64,000 bases of DNA from Hyphomicrobiaceae bacterium UBA7697 (GCA_002482645.1 DLGJ01000012.1:1-64000); one strand, 5' to 3'. Shown: positions 17,533 to 28,488, counted from the stretch's first letter. Notes: generated by a model from the sequence alone, not told the origin. Numbers and translations are program-made.

Positions 17533-18882
17533 ATGGCCCGCAAATTCTTTGGCACGGACGGAATCCGTGGCAGCGCCAACGCATATCCGATGACCTCGGA
17601 GGTGGCGCTCAAGGTCGGCATGGCGGCCGGCAAGCTCTTCACCAACGGGTCCTATCGTCATCGCGTGGTGATCGGCAAGGACACGCGGCTGTCGGGCTAC
17701 ATGATCGAGTCCGCGCTCGTGTCGGGCTTCACCGCTGTGGGCATGGACGTCTTTCAGCTCGGCCCGATGCCGACGCCGGCCGTTGCCATGCTGACGCGCT
17801 CGCTGCGCGCCGATCTCGGCGTAATGATCTCCGCCTCGCACAACCCTTACATCGACAACGGCATCAAGCTGTTCGGGCCGGACAGCTACAAGCTTTCGGA
17901 CGAGCAGGAGGCCGAGATCGAGGCGCTGATCGAGGGCGACTCCGCGAGCCTGCTCGCGGCGCCGGAGCGGATCGGCCGCGCGACCCGGATCGAGAGCGCC
18001 CGTGAGCGCTATATCGAGTTCGCCAAGCGCACCCTGCCGCGCAATCTGCGCTTCGACGGCATCCGCGCCGTGATCGATTGCGCCAACGGTGCCGCCTACA
18101 AGGTCGCGCCCGAGGCGTTGTGGGAGCTCGGCACCGAGGTCATCAAGATCGGCGTCGATCCAAACGGTCTCAACATCAACAAGGATTGCGGCTCGACATC
18201 GCCGCAGAACCTGATCCGCAAGGTTCAGGAAGTGCGCGCCGATATCGGCATCGCGCTCGACGGCGACGCGGACCGCGTGGTGATCGTCGACGAGAAGGGC
18301 TGCATCATCGACGGCGACCAGCTCATGGCGGTGATCGGCGAGTTCTGGTTGCGCCGCGGACGGCTGGCCGGCGGAGGCATCGTCGCCACGGTGATGTCCA
18401 ATCTCGGGCTGGAGCGCTACATGGAAGATTTGGGTCTCGGGCTCGCGCGCACGCCCGTGGGCGACCGCTACGTGACCGAGCATATGCGCCAGCACGGGTA
18501 CAATGTGGGCGGCGAGCAATCGGGCCACATCGTCCTGTCCGACTTCTCGACCACGGGAGACGGGCTCGTCACGGCGTTGCAGATCCTGGCCGTGGTGGTG
18601 CAAAGCGGCCGGCCGGTGAGCGAGGTCTGCAAGCGCTTCGAGCCGCTGCCGCAGGTCCTGGAGAACGTGCGCTACAAGAACAGCCAGCCCCTCGACAATG
18701 TCGGGGTGCAACGCGCCATCAATGACGGCAAGTCGAGACTCGGCAAGGCGGGGCGGCTCGTCATCCGTCCGTCCGGCACCGAGCCGGTGATTCGCGTGAT
18801 GGCCGAAGGCGACGACGAAGGCCTGGTTAAGACCGTCGTTTCGGACATCGTCCACGCTTTGTCGGACGCGGCCGCGGCATAG
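17533..18882 (+). CDS. glmM: phosphoglucosamine mutase
   Basis: GlmM, 449 residues, interconverts glucosamine 6-phosphate and 1-phosphate on the way to UDP-GlcNAc, peptidoglycan and lipopolysaccharide. The family opening MARKFFGTDGIRG, the active-site phosphoserine loop MISASHNPYIDNG, the metal loop DGDADRV, the sugar loop GGEQSGH and the phosphate loop RPSGTEPVIRVM are all present. I chose the ATG at 17533 by homology; in-frame ATGs at 17491 and 17524 would add 14 or 3 residues and cannot be excluded. It lies 217 bases after folP. Confidence 0.96.
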   Translation: MARKFFGTDGIRGSANAYPMTSEVALKVGMAAGKLFTNGSYRHRVVIGKDTRLSGYMIESALVSGFTAVGMDVFQLGPMPTPAVAMLTRSLRADLGVMISASHNPYIDNGIKLFGPDSYKLSDEQEAEIEALIEGDSASLLAAPERIGRATRIESARERYIEFAKRTLPRNLRFDGIRAVIDCANGAAYKVAPEALWELGTEVIKIGVDPNGLNINKDCGSTSPQNLIRKVQEVRADIGIALDGDADRVVIVDEKGCIIDGDQLMAVIGEFWLRRGRLAGGGIVATVMSNLGLERYMEDLGLGLARTPVGDRYVTEHMRQHGYNVGGEQSGHIVLSDFSTTGDGLVTALQILAVVVQSGRPVSEVCKRFEPLPQVLENVRYKNSQPLDNVGVQRAINDGKSRLGKAGRLVIRPSGTEPVIRVMAEGDDEGLVKTVVSDIVHALSDAAAA

Positions 18883-19089
18883 CCCGGCGCGTACGGCTCC
18901 AAGAAAATCCCGGATTTCCGCGCTTTTTGTTGTGCGATCGCGCCTGTGCGCAAGCCCCGTCCCACAATGGGCCGCATCTTAGGGGTCCATTAACCAAACC
19001 CGCCGATAGTCCCCACACGAGACAGCCAACGCGAATCGGCCTCGATGAGGCCCCGGTTTGCAAGGGCTGCAGTCAAAAGGGATATTCAG

Positions 19090-19944
19090 ATGGGACAGAC
19101 ACGTTCAACACTTCTCGCGGCCGCCTTGGTCATGGCACCTTTGACGGCGGCCCATGCGGCCGATCTTGGCCTGCCGCCTCCGCCGCCTGTCGTCGAGGCC
19201 GTTCCGTGCGTCGGCTGCACGGGGCCCGTCTACTTGAAGGGCTTCATCGGTGCGGCCAATCCGGTCGTGGATGGTATCGACTCCGAGCTTTATCGGTACA
19301 ACGACTTCACCGTCGTCCACGAGGACATCAAGAGCTCTCCGCTCTTCGGCATCGGTATCGGCTACCAGTTCAACAACTGGCTCCGCTTCGACATGACCGG
19401 TGAATATCGCGGCAAGTCGCTCTTCATCGCCCAGGACAAATATCCGGGCGGTAACGGCAGCTTTAGCCGGGCGAGCAACGACGCCGACGGAACGTTTCTT
19501 CCGGGCACCAACGAATACACCGCCGACATCGAGAGCTGGGTCGGTTTGTGGAATGCTTATGCGGACCTCGGCACCTATTGGTGCATCACGCCTTATGTCG
19601 GCGCCGGTATCGGTATCGCCTCGGTGTCCGTGCTTGGCCTGAAGGACGTGAACGTGCCCAATGGCGGCGTCGCCTACGGTGCGGACAACACGGAGACGAA
19701 TTTCGCCTGGGCCGTTTACGGCGGTCTTGCCTACGACGTGAACCCGTCGCTGACGCTCGATCTGTCCTACCGCTACACCGATCTCGGCGAAGCGAGAAGC
19801 GGCACCGTGACGGCTTACGACGGCACCAGCTCCTATGCGGGCGTGGATCTCGGCCGCGTGACGTCGCATGACTTGATGCTGGGCATGCGCTGGAAAATGG
19901 GCCACGCCCAGGCCGCCGCCCCCATGCCGGTCGCGTTCAAATAG
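19090..19944 (+). CDS. Omp25/RopB-like outer-membrane beta-barrel protein
   Basis: Exported 284-residue outer-membrane protein with a signal peptide ending AAHA-AD at about residues 22-24. A Pro-rich stretch (LGLPPPPPVVE) and an eight-stranded barrel-type region follow, with alternating aromatic strands such as FGIGIGYQFNNWLRFDMTGEYRG and a final strand LMLGMRWKMG. This matches the Omp25/RopB/Hbp group that is abundant in Hyphomicrobiales. A pair of Cys (CVGC) follows the Pro stretch. The start at 19090 gives the signal peptide directly. A strong terminator follows and a 207-base leader precedes, so it is probably highly expressed and monocistronic. Confidence 0.88.
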   Translation: MGQTRSTLLAAALVMAPLTAAHAADLGLPPPPPVVEAVPCVGCTGPVYLKGFIGAANPVVDGIDSELYRYNDFTVVHEDIKSSPLFGIGIGYQFNNWLRFDMTGEYRGKSLFIAQDKYPGGNGSFSRASNDADGTFLPGTNEYTADIESWVGLWNAYADLGTYWCITPYVGAGIGIASVSVLGLKDVNVPNGGVAYGADNTETNFAWAVYGGLAYDVNPSLTLDLSYRYTDLGEARSGTVTAYDGTSSYAGVDLGRVTSHDLMLGMRWKMGHAQAAAPMPVAFK

Positions 19945-19972
19945 CCTGTCCTCCGTACGACTGACACCCTGA

Positions 19973-20003
19973 CCGCCCGTCCTTGCGACGGGCGGCTTTT
20001 CTT
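19973..20003 (+). terminator. intrinsic terminator after the outer-membrane protein gene
   Basis: A 9-bp perfect stem (CCGCCCGTC 19973-19981 pairing with GACGGGCGG 19987-19995), a 5-base loop, then CTTTTCTTT. Confidence 0.88.
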
Positions 20004-20136
20004 TGCGGCGCTGTATGGGATTCGCGCCGGCGCGGCCTGCGAAAGGTCTGCTTGACGGTCGGAACAGGTGCGCGCTAGTGCTCCGCTTTGGTCAAGGCCT
20101 TCTTCGATGCGTTGACCGCGACGATTACCCTGGAGC

Positions 20137-21309
20137 ATGTCCGTGACACCGTTGACCAAGCCGGCCCGCCGCCCTGAAGACCCACGCTTTTCCTCCGGTC
20201 CCTGCACCAAGCGCAAGGGCTGGTCTCTCGATGTCCTGAAAGGGGCGCTGCTGGGGCGCAATCACCGCCAGACGGATACGCTGGCGCGGATCGCGGAGTC
20301 CCTGTCGCGGACCCGCACGCTGCTCGAATTGCCGGACGACTATCGCGTGGCGCTGGTGCCTGCGTCCGATACGGGCGCGGTCGAAATGGCGATTTGGAAC
20401 TTGCTCGGCCCGCGCGGTGTCGATGTGCTGGCCTGGGAAGCCTTCAGCGCGGATTGGGTCACCGACATTGTCGATGAGCTCAAGCTGAGCGATGTGCGCG
20501 CGCTCGAGGCGCCGTATGGCGAACTGCCCGATTTGACGGCCGTGGACTTCACCCGCGACGTCGTCTTCGCCTGGAACGGAACCACCTCCGGCGTGCGCGT
20601 TCCGGACGGGAACTGGATTCCGGACAGCCGCGAAGGCTTGACGATTTGCGACGGGACATCCGCCGTCTTCGCGCAAGACATGGATTGGCGGAAGCTCGAT
20701 GTGACGACCTATTCGTGGCAGAAGGCGCTCGGCGGCGAGGCGCAACACGGCATGCTGATCCTGTCGCCGCGCGCGGCCGAACGGCTCGAAACCTATACGC
20801 CGCCGTGGCCGATGCCGAAGCTCTTCCGCCTGAAGCAGGACGGCAAGGTCTTGGAGTCGCTGTTCGAGGGGGTGACGATCAACACGCCCTCCATGTTGTG
20901 CCTCGAGGACTACATGGATGCTTTGTCCTTCGTGGAGAGCATCGGCGGTCTCAAGGGGGCGATCGCGCGGGCCGACGCGAACGCGGCCGCGATCGCCGAT
21001 TGGGTTGCGCGGACGGCTTGGGTCGATTTTCTGGCGCGCGATCCCGAGACGCGCTCCAACACGTCCGTCTGCCTCAAAGTGGTCGATCCCGCGATCCCGG
21101 CGGATATCCATGCCGATTTCGCCAAACGCATGGCCAAGCGCCTCGCAGGCGAGGGCGTTGCCTTCGACATCGCCTCCTATCGGTCGGCGCCGCCCGGCCT
21201 TCGCATCTGGACCGGCACCACCGTGGAGCGGTCGGATGTCGAAGCGCTCATGCCGTGGCTCGATTGGGCCTTCGAGAGCGAAAAGGAAGCGCTGGCCACC
21301 GCCGTCTGA
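20137..21309 (+). CDS. serC: phosphoserine aminotransferase
   Basis: PLP-dependent class V aminotransferase of 390 residues that makes 3-phosphoserine from 3-phosphohydroxypyruvate and glutamate. It is the alphaproteobacterial/archaeal SerC type, opening with PARRPEDPRFSSGPCTKR. The PLP Lys is Lys196 in TTYSWQKALGGE, with the cofactor Asp in LTICDGTSAVFAQD. ASDTGAVEMA binds the cofactor phosphate. In many Hyphomicrobiales serA (3-phosphoglycerate dehydrogenase) follows; here a short repeat array and then purA follow, so serA must be elsewhere. Confidence 0.95.
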   Translation: MSVTPLTKPARRPEDPRFSSGPCTKRKGWSLDVLKGALLGRNHRQTDTLARIAESLSRTRTLLELPDDYRVALVPASDTGAVEMAIWNLLGPRGVDVLAWEAFSADWVTDIVDELKLSDVRALEAPYGELPDLTAVDFTRDVVFAWNGTTSGVRVPDGNWIPDSREGLTICDGTSAVFAQDMDWRKLDVTTYSWQKALGGEAQHGMLILSPRAAERLETYTPPWPMPKLFRLKQDGKVLESLFEGVTINTPSMLCLEDYMDALSFVESIGGLKGAIARADANAAAIADWVARTAWVDFLARDPETRSNTSVCLKVVDPAIPADIHADFAKRMAKRLAGEGVAFDIASYRSAPPGLRIWTGTTVERSDVEALMPWLDWAFESEKEALATAV

Positions 21310-21325
21310 GCGCGGTTTCGCACTC

Positions 21326-21403
21326 GGCTTTCAGGGTAGGCTTCCAAGGCTGGCTTCCAGAGCCGGCTTCCAAGGCTGGCTTCCAAAGCTGGCTTCCAAG
21401 GCT
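21326..21403. repeat. 13-bp tandem repeat, six copies
   Basis: Six end-to-end copies of GGCTTCCAAGGCT with one to five changes each begin at 21326, 21339, 21352, 21365, 21378 and 21391. The array sits between serC and purA. Internal symmetry (AGCC/GGCT) lets the units fold on each other. It is not a CRISPR: there are no spacers. Confidence 0.9.
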
Positions 21404-21499
21404 CGCATCGGGCGCGCGCACCCGCTATAACGGCATACGGCCCTTGCCAGTCAGCGGGGGCCGTTTCTTTGTTTTATCCAGGATTTAGGGGATTTCATC

Positions 21500-22798
<1,299 letters not shown>

Positions 22799-22923
22799 CG
22801 CGGACGGGCGGAAGCACGCCGCGCAACTGCTCCGTGTTGCGTCGTAAGGAGCCGGCGCGGTACGAAACAGGGGCCCTTATCGCGATTGCTGGAATTGCGA
22901 TGCCGTAGCAAGGTCCTCAGGTC

Positions 22924-25062
22924 GTGCGCATCAGCTTTCGTGCCACTCTCCTCACGCTCATGCTCGCCGTGCTGCTCACCGCCGTGGCGCTGCTGGGAAC
23001 CGCGGCCTATTTGTATGCGCGCTTCGCGGTTCAGGATCTCGGTGCGCAGGTTCTCGATCAAGCCTCCAAGCGCGTCGAGCAACATGTACAACACGCGCTG
23101 GATGTGGCCGAAGACGAGGCGGATACCGTCGCGAGGCTGATCGGCGAGGATTGGATCGACCCGGACGATCAGAAACGTCTCGGGACCTATTTCCTCGCCG
23201 CGCTGGAGGCCCGCCCGAGCCTTTCGTATCTGTCGTTCGGCATGCCGAGCGGCAAGTACTACCATGCCTTCCGCGACCGGAACGGGGATCTCAGCGTTCT
23301 GTGGCTGACGCCCGAGCCCGACGGCAGTCGCCGCCTCCAGGAATTTACCGTCGTGCCGGGCGAGGACTGGCACGTCCTGCGCGATATCCCCCGGTCCAAG
23401 CGAACGCCGCCCTACGACCGGCCTTATTACCTCGCGGCGCAGGAGGCGGGAAAAGCGGTTTGGACGGAATCGTATGTCTTTCTCGGCTCCGGCGAATCGC
23501 TCGACGTCCCGGGGGTGAGCCGTGCGGTTCCGGTGAAACAGCCCGGCGGCGAGTTGGCCGGCGTTCTCACGGCGGATTTCGATCTCTACGCATTGAGCCG
23601 GTTCCTGCGCGACGTGGCCTTGGGTTCGGAGGGCGTCGCCTTCCTGCTGGAGGTGACCGGGGACGGCAGCCGCCGCGTCATTGCTCATCCCGCGGCAGCG
23701 GATCCCGATCCGGCCAAACGGCTCGATCTCACCCAGCCGGCGCCGGACGGGGACGGCCGTGTCACCATCCGCGCCGAAGACATCGCGGATCCGCGCGTGG
23801 CTAAGTTTCTTCAGACGCTCGGGCACGATCTCGCCGACGTGCCCGCCACGCTGCAAGAGCTGCGCTTCGAGACCGGGGAACGCGCCTATATGGGCGGCTT
23901 CCGGCATCTCGGCCGGCCGGGAGGGCCCAATTGGATCATCGGCATGCTGCTGCCTGAAGACGAGATCTTCGGCGACGTCCAGCACATGGCCGAACTCATG
24001 ATCTATCTTGGCCTCGGGGGCGTGCTGGTCGCGGGTGCGCTCTCCGGACTCCTTTCGACGAGCGTCGCCGGCTATCTCGGCGCGATCGCGAAGGAAACCC
24101 GCAAGATCGGACAATTCCGGCTGGATCCAAAGCCGCCGGTGCAGAGCCGTATCCGAGAGATCAGCACGCTCGCGACGGCGGTGGAGGAGATGAAGACCAG
24201 TCTCCGCTCGTTCCAGAAATACGTTCCCGCCGATCTGGTCCGTATGCTGCTCGAATCCGGAGAGGAAGCGAAGCTCGGAGGAGCGCGGGCCGAGATCACG
24301 GTTTATTTTTCCGACATTGTGGGGTTCACCTCCATTTCGGAGGCACTCACGCCGGAAACGCTCGTCGACATGCTCGCGCGCTACCTCGACGAGATGACGG
24401 GTGAAATCCTCCGCTACGGAGGAACGGTCGACAAGTTTATCGGCGACGCGATCATGGCCTTTTGGGGCGCGCCGCAACCGTTGGAGCAAGATGCGCTTGC
24501 GGCTTGCCGCGCGGCACTGGCCAATCGTGCGAGGCTCGAAACGCTCCGGGAGGTTTGGGCGAAAGCGGACTTGCCGGCGCTCGACACCCGCACCGGCATT
24601 CACACCGGCACCGCGACCGTCGGCAATTTCGGCAGTCCGAGCCGTCTCGACTACACGGCGATCGGAGACGCGGTCAATGTCGCGAGCCGGTTGGAAAATC
24701 TCAACCGGGTCTACGGAACCGACATTCTGATCAGCGAGGTCACGCAGCATGAAGTCGCTGGCGTCATCGTGACCCGTCCCATCGACAAGGTTGCCGTCAA
24801 GGGGCGTCACGAAGGGCTCGTGATCTATGCCTTGATCGGGGAGCGCGAGCGTTGTTCCGAGGAGGAACTGGCATTGGCGCGATCTTGCACGGAGGCGATG
24901 GCGCTCTATTTCGAGCGGAAGTGGGAAGCGGCGGAGGCCGGATTCTCCGCCATCCTGGAACGGAACCCCGCCGATATGGCCGCCCTCATCCTGCGCGACC
25001 GGTGCCGGAAGTTCCGCGACTCGCCTCCCCCTCCGGACTGGGACGGCCTGACGCGCACGTAG
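22924..25062 (+). CDS. membrane class III adenylate cyclase with periplasmic sensor
   Basis: Signalling enzyme of 712 residues. An N-terminal membrane segment (about 8-31) leads to a large periplasmic Cache-like sensor domain (about 35-350), then a second membrane segment (about 358-381), a HAMP-type linker and a class III cyclase domain (about 455-640). Both metal aspartates are present (VYFSDIVGFTS and FIGDAIMAFWG), as are transition-state residues in AIGDAVNVASRLE. Lys in VDKFIGD and Asp in LDYTAIGD are the adenine-specifying pair, so cAMP is the expected product. A short tetratricopeptide-like tail follows. The start is GTG. The ligand is unknown. Confidence 0.93.
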   Translation: MRISFRATLLTLMLAVLLTAVALLGTAAYLYARFAVQDLGAQVLDQASKRVEQHVQHALDVAEDEADTVARLIGEDWIDPDDQKRLGTYFLAALEARPSLSYLSFGMPSGKYYHAFRDRNGDLSVLWLTPEPDGSRRLQEFTVVPGEDWHVLRDIPRSKRTPPYDRPYYLAAQEAGKAVWTESYVFLGSGESLDVPGVSRAVPVKQPGGELAGVLTADFDLYALSRFLRDVALGSEGVAFLLEVTGDGSRRVIAHPAAADPDPAKRLDLTQPAPDGDGRVTIRAEDIADPRVAKFLQTLGHDLADVPATLQELRFETGERAYMGGFRHLGRPGGPNWIIGMLLPEDEIFGDVQHMAELMIYLGLGGVLVAGALSGLLSTSVAGYLGAIAKETRKIGQFRLDPKPPVQSRIREISTLATAVEEMKTSLRSFQKYVPADLVRMLLESGEEAKLGGARAEITVYFSDIVGFTSISEALTPETLVDMLARYLDEMTGEILRYGGTVDKFIGDAIMAFWGAPQPLEQDALAACRAALANRARLETLREVWAKADLPALDTRTGIHTGTATVGNFGSPSRLDYTAIGDAVNVASRLENLNRVYGTDILISEVTQHEVAGVIVTRPIDKVAVKGRHEGLVIYALIGERERCSEEELALARSCTEAMALYFERKWEAAEAGFSAILERNPADMAALILRDRCRKFRDSPPPPDWDGLTRT

Positions 25063-25203
25063 CGGCGGAACTTCGCGACCTTGCGCTTCGTTCCGGCGGA
25101 CAGTAACGATCCCCGAGCCAGATGGCCGAGCCGGCCGGAGCGAAAGAGGAGACGTGTCGTGGCTGCGTCTCCCGGCAAGCGGAACGGGAACGAAAGGGCC
25201 GAG

Positions 25204-25968
25204 ATGAAATATCCCTGGAAGGTCGCGTGGATCACGGGCGCCTCGGGCGCGATTTGCGGCGAGATCGCGCGGCGGCTGGCCGATCAGGGCGTGCGCGTGG
25301 CGGCGACGGCGCGGCCGAGCGAGCGGCTCGAAGCGCTCGCGGCCTCAAGTCCCAACATCACGGCGTTTCCGGCCGATGTGCTGGACGCCGCCGCGCTCAA
25401 GGCCTGCGCGGCGAAGGTCGAGGCCGAACTCGGGCCGATCGATCTCGCGCTGCTGGGGGCCGGGATGTATGTCCCGTTCGACATCCGCGCTATCGATGCG
25501 GAAGGGTTCCGCCGGACCATGGCGCTCAATGTGGATGGCGTGTTGAACGGCGTCGCGGCGGCGCTCCCCGCGATGCTGGACCGGCACGCGGGCCATCTCG
25601 CCATCATGGGCTCGCTGTTCGGCTATGCCGGCTGGCCGGGCAATGGCGGCTATGGCGCCAGCAAGGCGGCGGTCATCAACCTGGCGGAGAGCCTGAAGCT
25701 CGAACTGCGCGGGTCGGGCGTCGGCCTCACGCTCATCAATCCGGGCTTCGTCGATACGCCGCTGAACGCGTCCTACGATCCGAAGAAGAAGCTCTTCGTG
25801 ATGTCGAAGGAGCGTTGCGCCCGGAAGATCCTCGAACGGTTACCCAAGCGCCCTTACGAGATCGCGTTCCCGCCGCAGGTCGCGTTGTTCCTCAAGACCG
25901 TGCGTAACCTGCCGCGCGCGGTCTCGTTCCCGCTCGTGCGGTGGTTCATCAAGGCAACGGGCGCGTGA
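25204..25968 (+). CDS. short-chain dehydrogenase/reductase
   Basis: SDR of 254 residues. The catalytic tetrad is visible: Ser in IMGSLFGYAG and Tyr/Lys in YGASKAAVINLAE. The nucleotide motif is TGASGAICGEIA, with Cys in place of the last glycine of TGxxxGxG, which is unusual. The C-terminal region (LPKRPYEIAFPPQVALFLKT) matches the group of about 250-residue SDRs with a membrane-associated tail. The ATG at 25204 directly precedes the first strand. It converges on the aldo/keto reductase gene three bases away. The substrate is unknown. Confidence 0.88.
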   Translation: MKYPWKVAWITGASGAICGEIARRLADQGVRVAATARPSERLEALAASSPNITAFPADVLDAAALKACAAKVEAELGPIDLALLGAGMYVPFDIRAIDAEGFRRTMALNVDGVLNGVAAALPAMLDRHAGHLAIMGSLFGYAGWPGNGGYGASKAAVINLAESLKLELRGSGVGLTLINPGFVDTPLNASYDPKKKLFVMSKERCARKILERLPKRPYEIAFPPQVALFLKTVRNLPRAVSFPLVRWFIKATGA

Positions 25969-25971
25969 GCC

Positions 25972-26961
25972 TTACGGCGCGGCCGTGCGCGGGGGCGCCA
26001 TGAACTCCGCTCCCACGGGATTGGCGATCGTCTCGGCGAGAATCCGGTCGATCTCTTTCATCGTCGCGGCGTCGATGTGCCAGCCCATAATTTCGGGCAC
26101 GGCGTCGAGCTGAGAGGGGCGGCGCGCGCCCCATAACGCGATCGTGCCGCCCTGATCGAGAATCCAGCGCACCGCGAGCGCCAGCACGGACTTACCGAAT
26201 GTCTCGCGTGCGAGTGCGTCGAGCTTGGCGACGGCCTCCAAATATTGTCCGCGCCGGGCGGGCTGGAACTTCGGATCGACGTTCCGCAGATCGTCGCCCT
26301 CGAACGTGGTGCCGGCGGTGATCTTTCCTGAGAGCAGTCCGCGGCACAGGGCACCGTATGTCAGCGCCACGATGCGGTGCGATCTCGCGTAGGGCAGAAC
26401 ATCGTCCCCGGCGCCCCGCTCGAACAGGTTGTAAGGCGGTTGGATCGTCGCGATCGGTGCGATTTTCCGGAAACGGTCCATCTGCGCGGTATCGAAATTG
26501 CTGACGCCGATGGCGCGGATTTTCCCCTCGCGCCGGAACGCGTCGAGCGTCTCGGCCGTGACCTCGAACGCCGTCGCTTCGTCCGGCCAATGCACCTGAT
26601 AGATGTCGATCACGTCCGTCCGGAGCCGCCGCAGCGAATCGTCGAGCTCTTGCCGCAGGCGCTCCGGCGCCGAATTGCGGCGCGGGCGCCCCTCGCTCCA
26701 ATCGAGCCCCGCCTTCGTGGCGATCAGGACATCGTTCCGGCGTCCCTCAAGGGCGCGCCCGACGATCTCCTCGGACCGGCCGAAGCCATAGACCGGCGCG
26801 GTGTCGACAAGATTGATGCCGAGATCGAGCGCCCGGCGGATGGTGGCGACGGCATCCTTCTCGTCCGCACCGCCCCACATCCAGCCGCCGATCGCCCAGG
26901 TGCCGAGCGCGATGCGGGAGGCCTCCAAGGGCAGGCCCGGAATGCTCATCTGTTCCATCAT
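25972..26961 (-). CDS. aldo/keto reductase
   Basis: NADPH-dependent TIM-barrel reductase of 329 residues. The active-site series is present: Asp and Tyr in LVDTAPVYGFGRSEEIVG, Lys in LIATKAGLDW and His in IYQVHWPD. GVSNFD and the C-terminal NADP-binding region (IALWGARRPSQLDAV) also match. It belongs to the AKR group used for sugars and aldehydes. The ATG at 26961 is preceded by a start-proximal frame without similarity. It lies 41 bases downstream of the FAD oxidase gene on the same strand, so the two are probably one transcript. Confidence 0.93.
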   Translation of the reverse strand: MMEQMSIPGLPLEASRIALGTWAIGGWMWGGADEKDAVATIRRALDLGINLVDTAPVYGFGRSEEIVGRALEGRRNDVLIATKAGLDWSEGRPRRNSAPERLRQELDDSLRRLRTDVIDIYQVHWPDEATAFEVTAETLDAFRREGKIRAIGVSNFDTAQMDRFRKIAPIATIQPPYNLFERGAGDDVLPYARSHRIVALTYGALCRGLLSGKITAGTTFEGDDLRNVDPKFQPARRGQYLEAVAKLDALARETFGKSVLALAVRWILDQGGTIALWGARRPSQLDAVPEIMGWHIDAATMKEIDRILAETIANPVGAEFMAPPRTAAP

Positions 26962-27002
26962 TGCCGTCCTCGTGATGGCGGACGCTTGCCGGTTCCGGCC
27001 CG

Positions 27003-28364
27003 CTACGACAGAAAGTCGCGGAAGTGCTGATCGAGGAACCGCTCTTTCGGATCGCGTTCGGCACGGGCGGCCGCGAATTTCTGCAACCGCGCACCGAATG
27101 CGCGGCGGACCATTTCGCGCGTCAGGAATGGCGTCTGGTTGAAGAGCGGCGTGCCGCCGCGCTCGCTGCAGAAGTCGTTGTAGGCATGCAGAAACTCTTC
27201 CCACTCCGGACCGCCCGTCGAGGCCGGATCGATGCTCATGCCGGGGCCTTCCCAGGTATAGGAGAACAGAGCCTCGCAATCCCGGCAAATCGAGTATCCC
27301 ACCGACGGCAAGTTGCAGCGAAATCCGGTGCCTCTTTCATATGCGATGCAGAAGTCGCAATACTGATCGAGCACGTCGAAGAAGTCGCTTTCCCGGAACG
27401 ACCACATGCTGAACAGGTAGAAGACCTTCGGCTTGCGCGGGTAGGTGATGATCTGCGCGTGGGGCCAGCTATGCTCGTAACGCATCAGCAGCACCATGAG
27501 CCGGCGCTGCATGCGGAACACCGCATCGTGGGCGGACGCCCGCCATTTCGGGTTCTTGATCTTCGCGTCGATCCACGTTGCGATCGCGGGCGCGTAATGT
27601 TTCCAGAACTTGTTGCGGTATTGCCAGCGGACCCGCGAAGTCGGCTTCACGTCCGGGTGCTGTTTGCGGAGTTCCACCACGACGCGCTTGGCGTAAGGGT
27701 AGATGTAGTACATCACCGCGTAGCCGCGCGCTTTGTAGATCGGGAAGAACTTCCGGAATTCCTCGAGCGAAAGCGAATAATGGCGCACCGAGAGCGCCAT
27801 CGTGCGGTGGACCTTGATGGTGACCTCGAAGATGAGGCCGAAAAGCCCGTAGCTCGACCGGAAAAGCTGCATCCCTTGCGGGTCCGATTCCTCGGTAATC
27901 TCGCGAATCTCTCCGTTGGGCGTCACGTACCGGACGCCGACGACGTAGGAACTCACCTGGCCGTAGCCGTCCGGGAACGAACTGTCCTTCGTCGCGGCGC
28001 AGGCGAACGCGGCGAGCGTCGTGTTCCCGATCTCCGTGGTGATGTAGGGCTGCAGGCCGCGCGCCTTGAGGGCCTTGGCGAGTTCGCCATGGGTCACCCC
28101 CGCTTCGACGGTCACGGTGTCGCCGGCGAAATGCAGGATGCGGTTCATGGCCGTCATGTCGACCATGGTGCCGCCCTCGTCGTCTCCGTTCATGCGCGCC
28201 GTGGAATGCATCGAGCCGGCGGGGCGCACGGGCGAGGGAAAGCGCACGGGATCGGTGACGATCTCAACGAGATCGTCGACGCTCTCCGGCCTGACCTTCA
28301 CGCGCGGGTGGTAGGTCCAGGTTCCGTCCCAATTCTTTACGGTGACGTCCTGCTGACTGTCCAT
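27003..28364 (-). CDS. FAD-linked oxidase, aldonolactone-oxidase-like
   Basis: VAO/PCMH-type flavoprotein of 453 residues. The N-terminal FAD domain has the loop PVRPAGSMHSTA, with His placed as in enzymes that bind FAD covalently. GVTHGELAKALKARGLQ and the cofactor stretch FACAATKDSSFPDGYGQVSSYVVGVR (residues about 118-143) follow. The C-terminus (ERDPKERFLDQHFRDFL) resembles aldonolactone oxidases. Expected chemistry is oxidation of an alcohol or lactone with O2 or another acceptor. It shares a putative transcript with the aldo/keto reductase and is divergent from the flavin monooxygenase, with an FNR/FixK-type box between them. The substrate is unknown. Confidence 0.87.
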   Translation of the reverse strand: MDSQQDVTVKNWDGTWTYHPRVKVRPESVDDLVEIVTDPVRFPSPVRPAGSMHSTARMNGDDEGGTMVDMTAMNRILHFAGDTVTVEAGVTHGELAKALKARGLQPYITTEIGNTTLAAFACAATKDSSFPDGYGQVSSYVVGVRYVTPNGEIREITEESDPQGMQLFRSSYGLFGLIFEVTIKVHRTMALSVRHYSLSLEEFRKFFPIYKARGYAVMYYIYPYAKRVVVELRKQHPDVKPTSRVRWQYRNKFWKHYAPAIATWIDAKIKNPKWRASAHDAVFRMQRRLMVLLMRYEHSWPHAQIITYPRKPKVFYLFSMWSFRESDFFDVLDQYCDFCIAYERGTGFRCNLPSVGYSICRDCEALFSYTWEGPGMSIDPASTGGPEWEEFLHAYNDFCSERGGTPLFNQTPFLTREMVRRAFGARLQKFAAARAERDPKERFLDQHFRDFLS

Positions 28365-28488
28365 AAAGCTCCCTCAAACTCGCCGCAGCGTGCCGCGGCG
28401 GATGACCTTACCGGAATTCGCACTCGAATCCAGGCTCAAGCCAAGCCGCCCGCCCGCCATTACAGAGCGTTGTCTCTTGCCGTGCGAC

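Noticed and set aside
21326..21403. CRISPR array
   Set aside because: Units are directly adjacent 13-mers with no spacers and no cas genes are present.
25204..28364. DprE1/DprE2-type epimerase pair (FAD oxidase plus SDR)
   Set aside because: Sizes fit, but the FAD oxidase ends like an aldonolactone oxidase, lacks DprE1 motifs, and the SDR is on the opposite strand with another gene in between.
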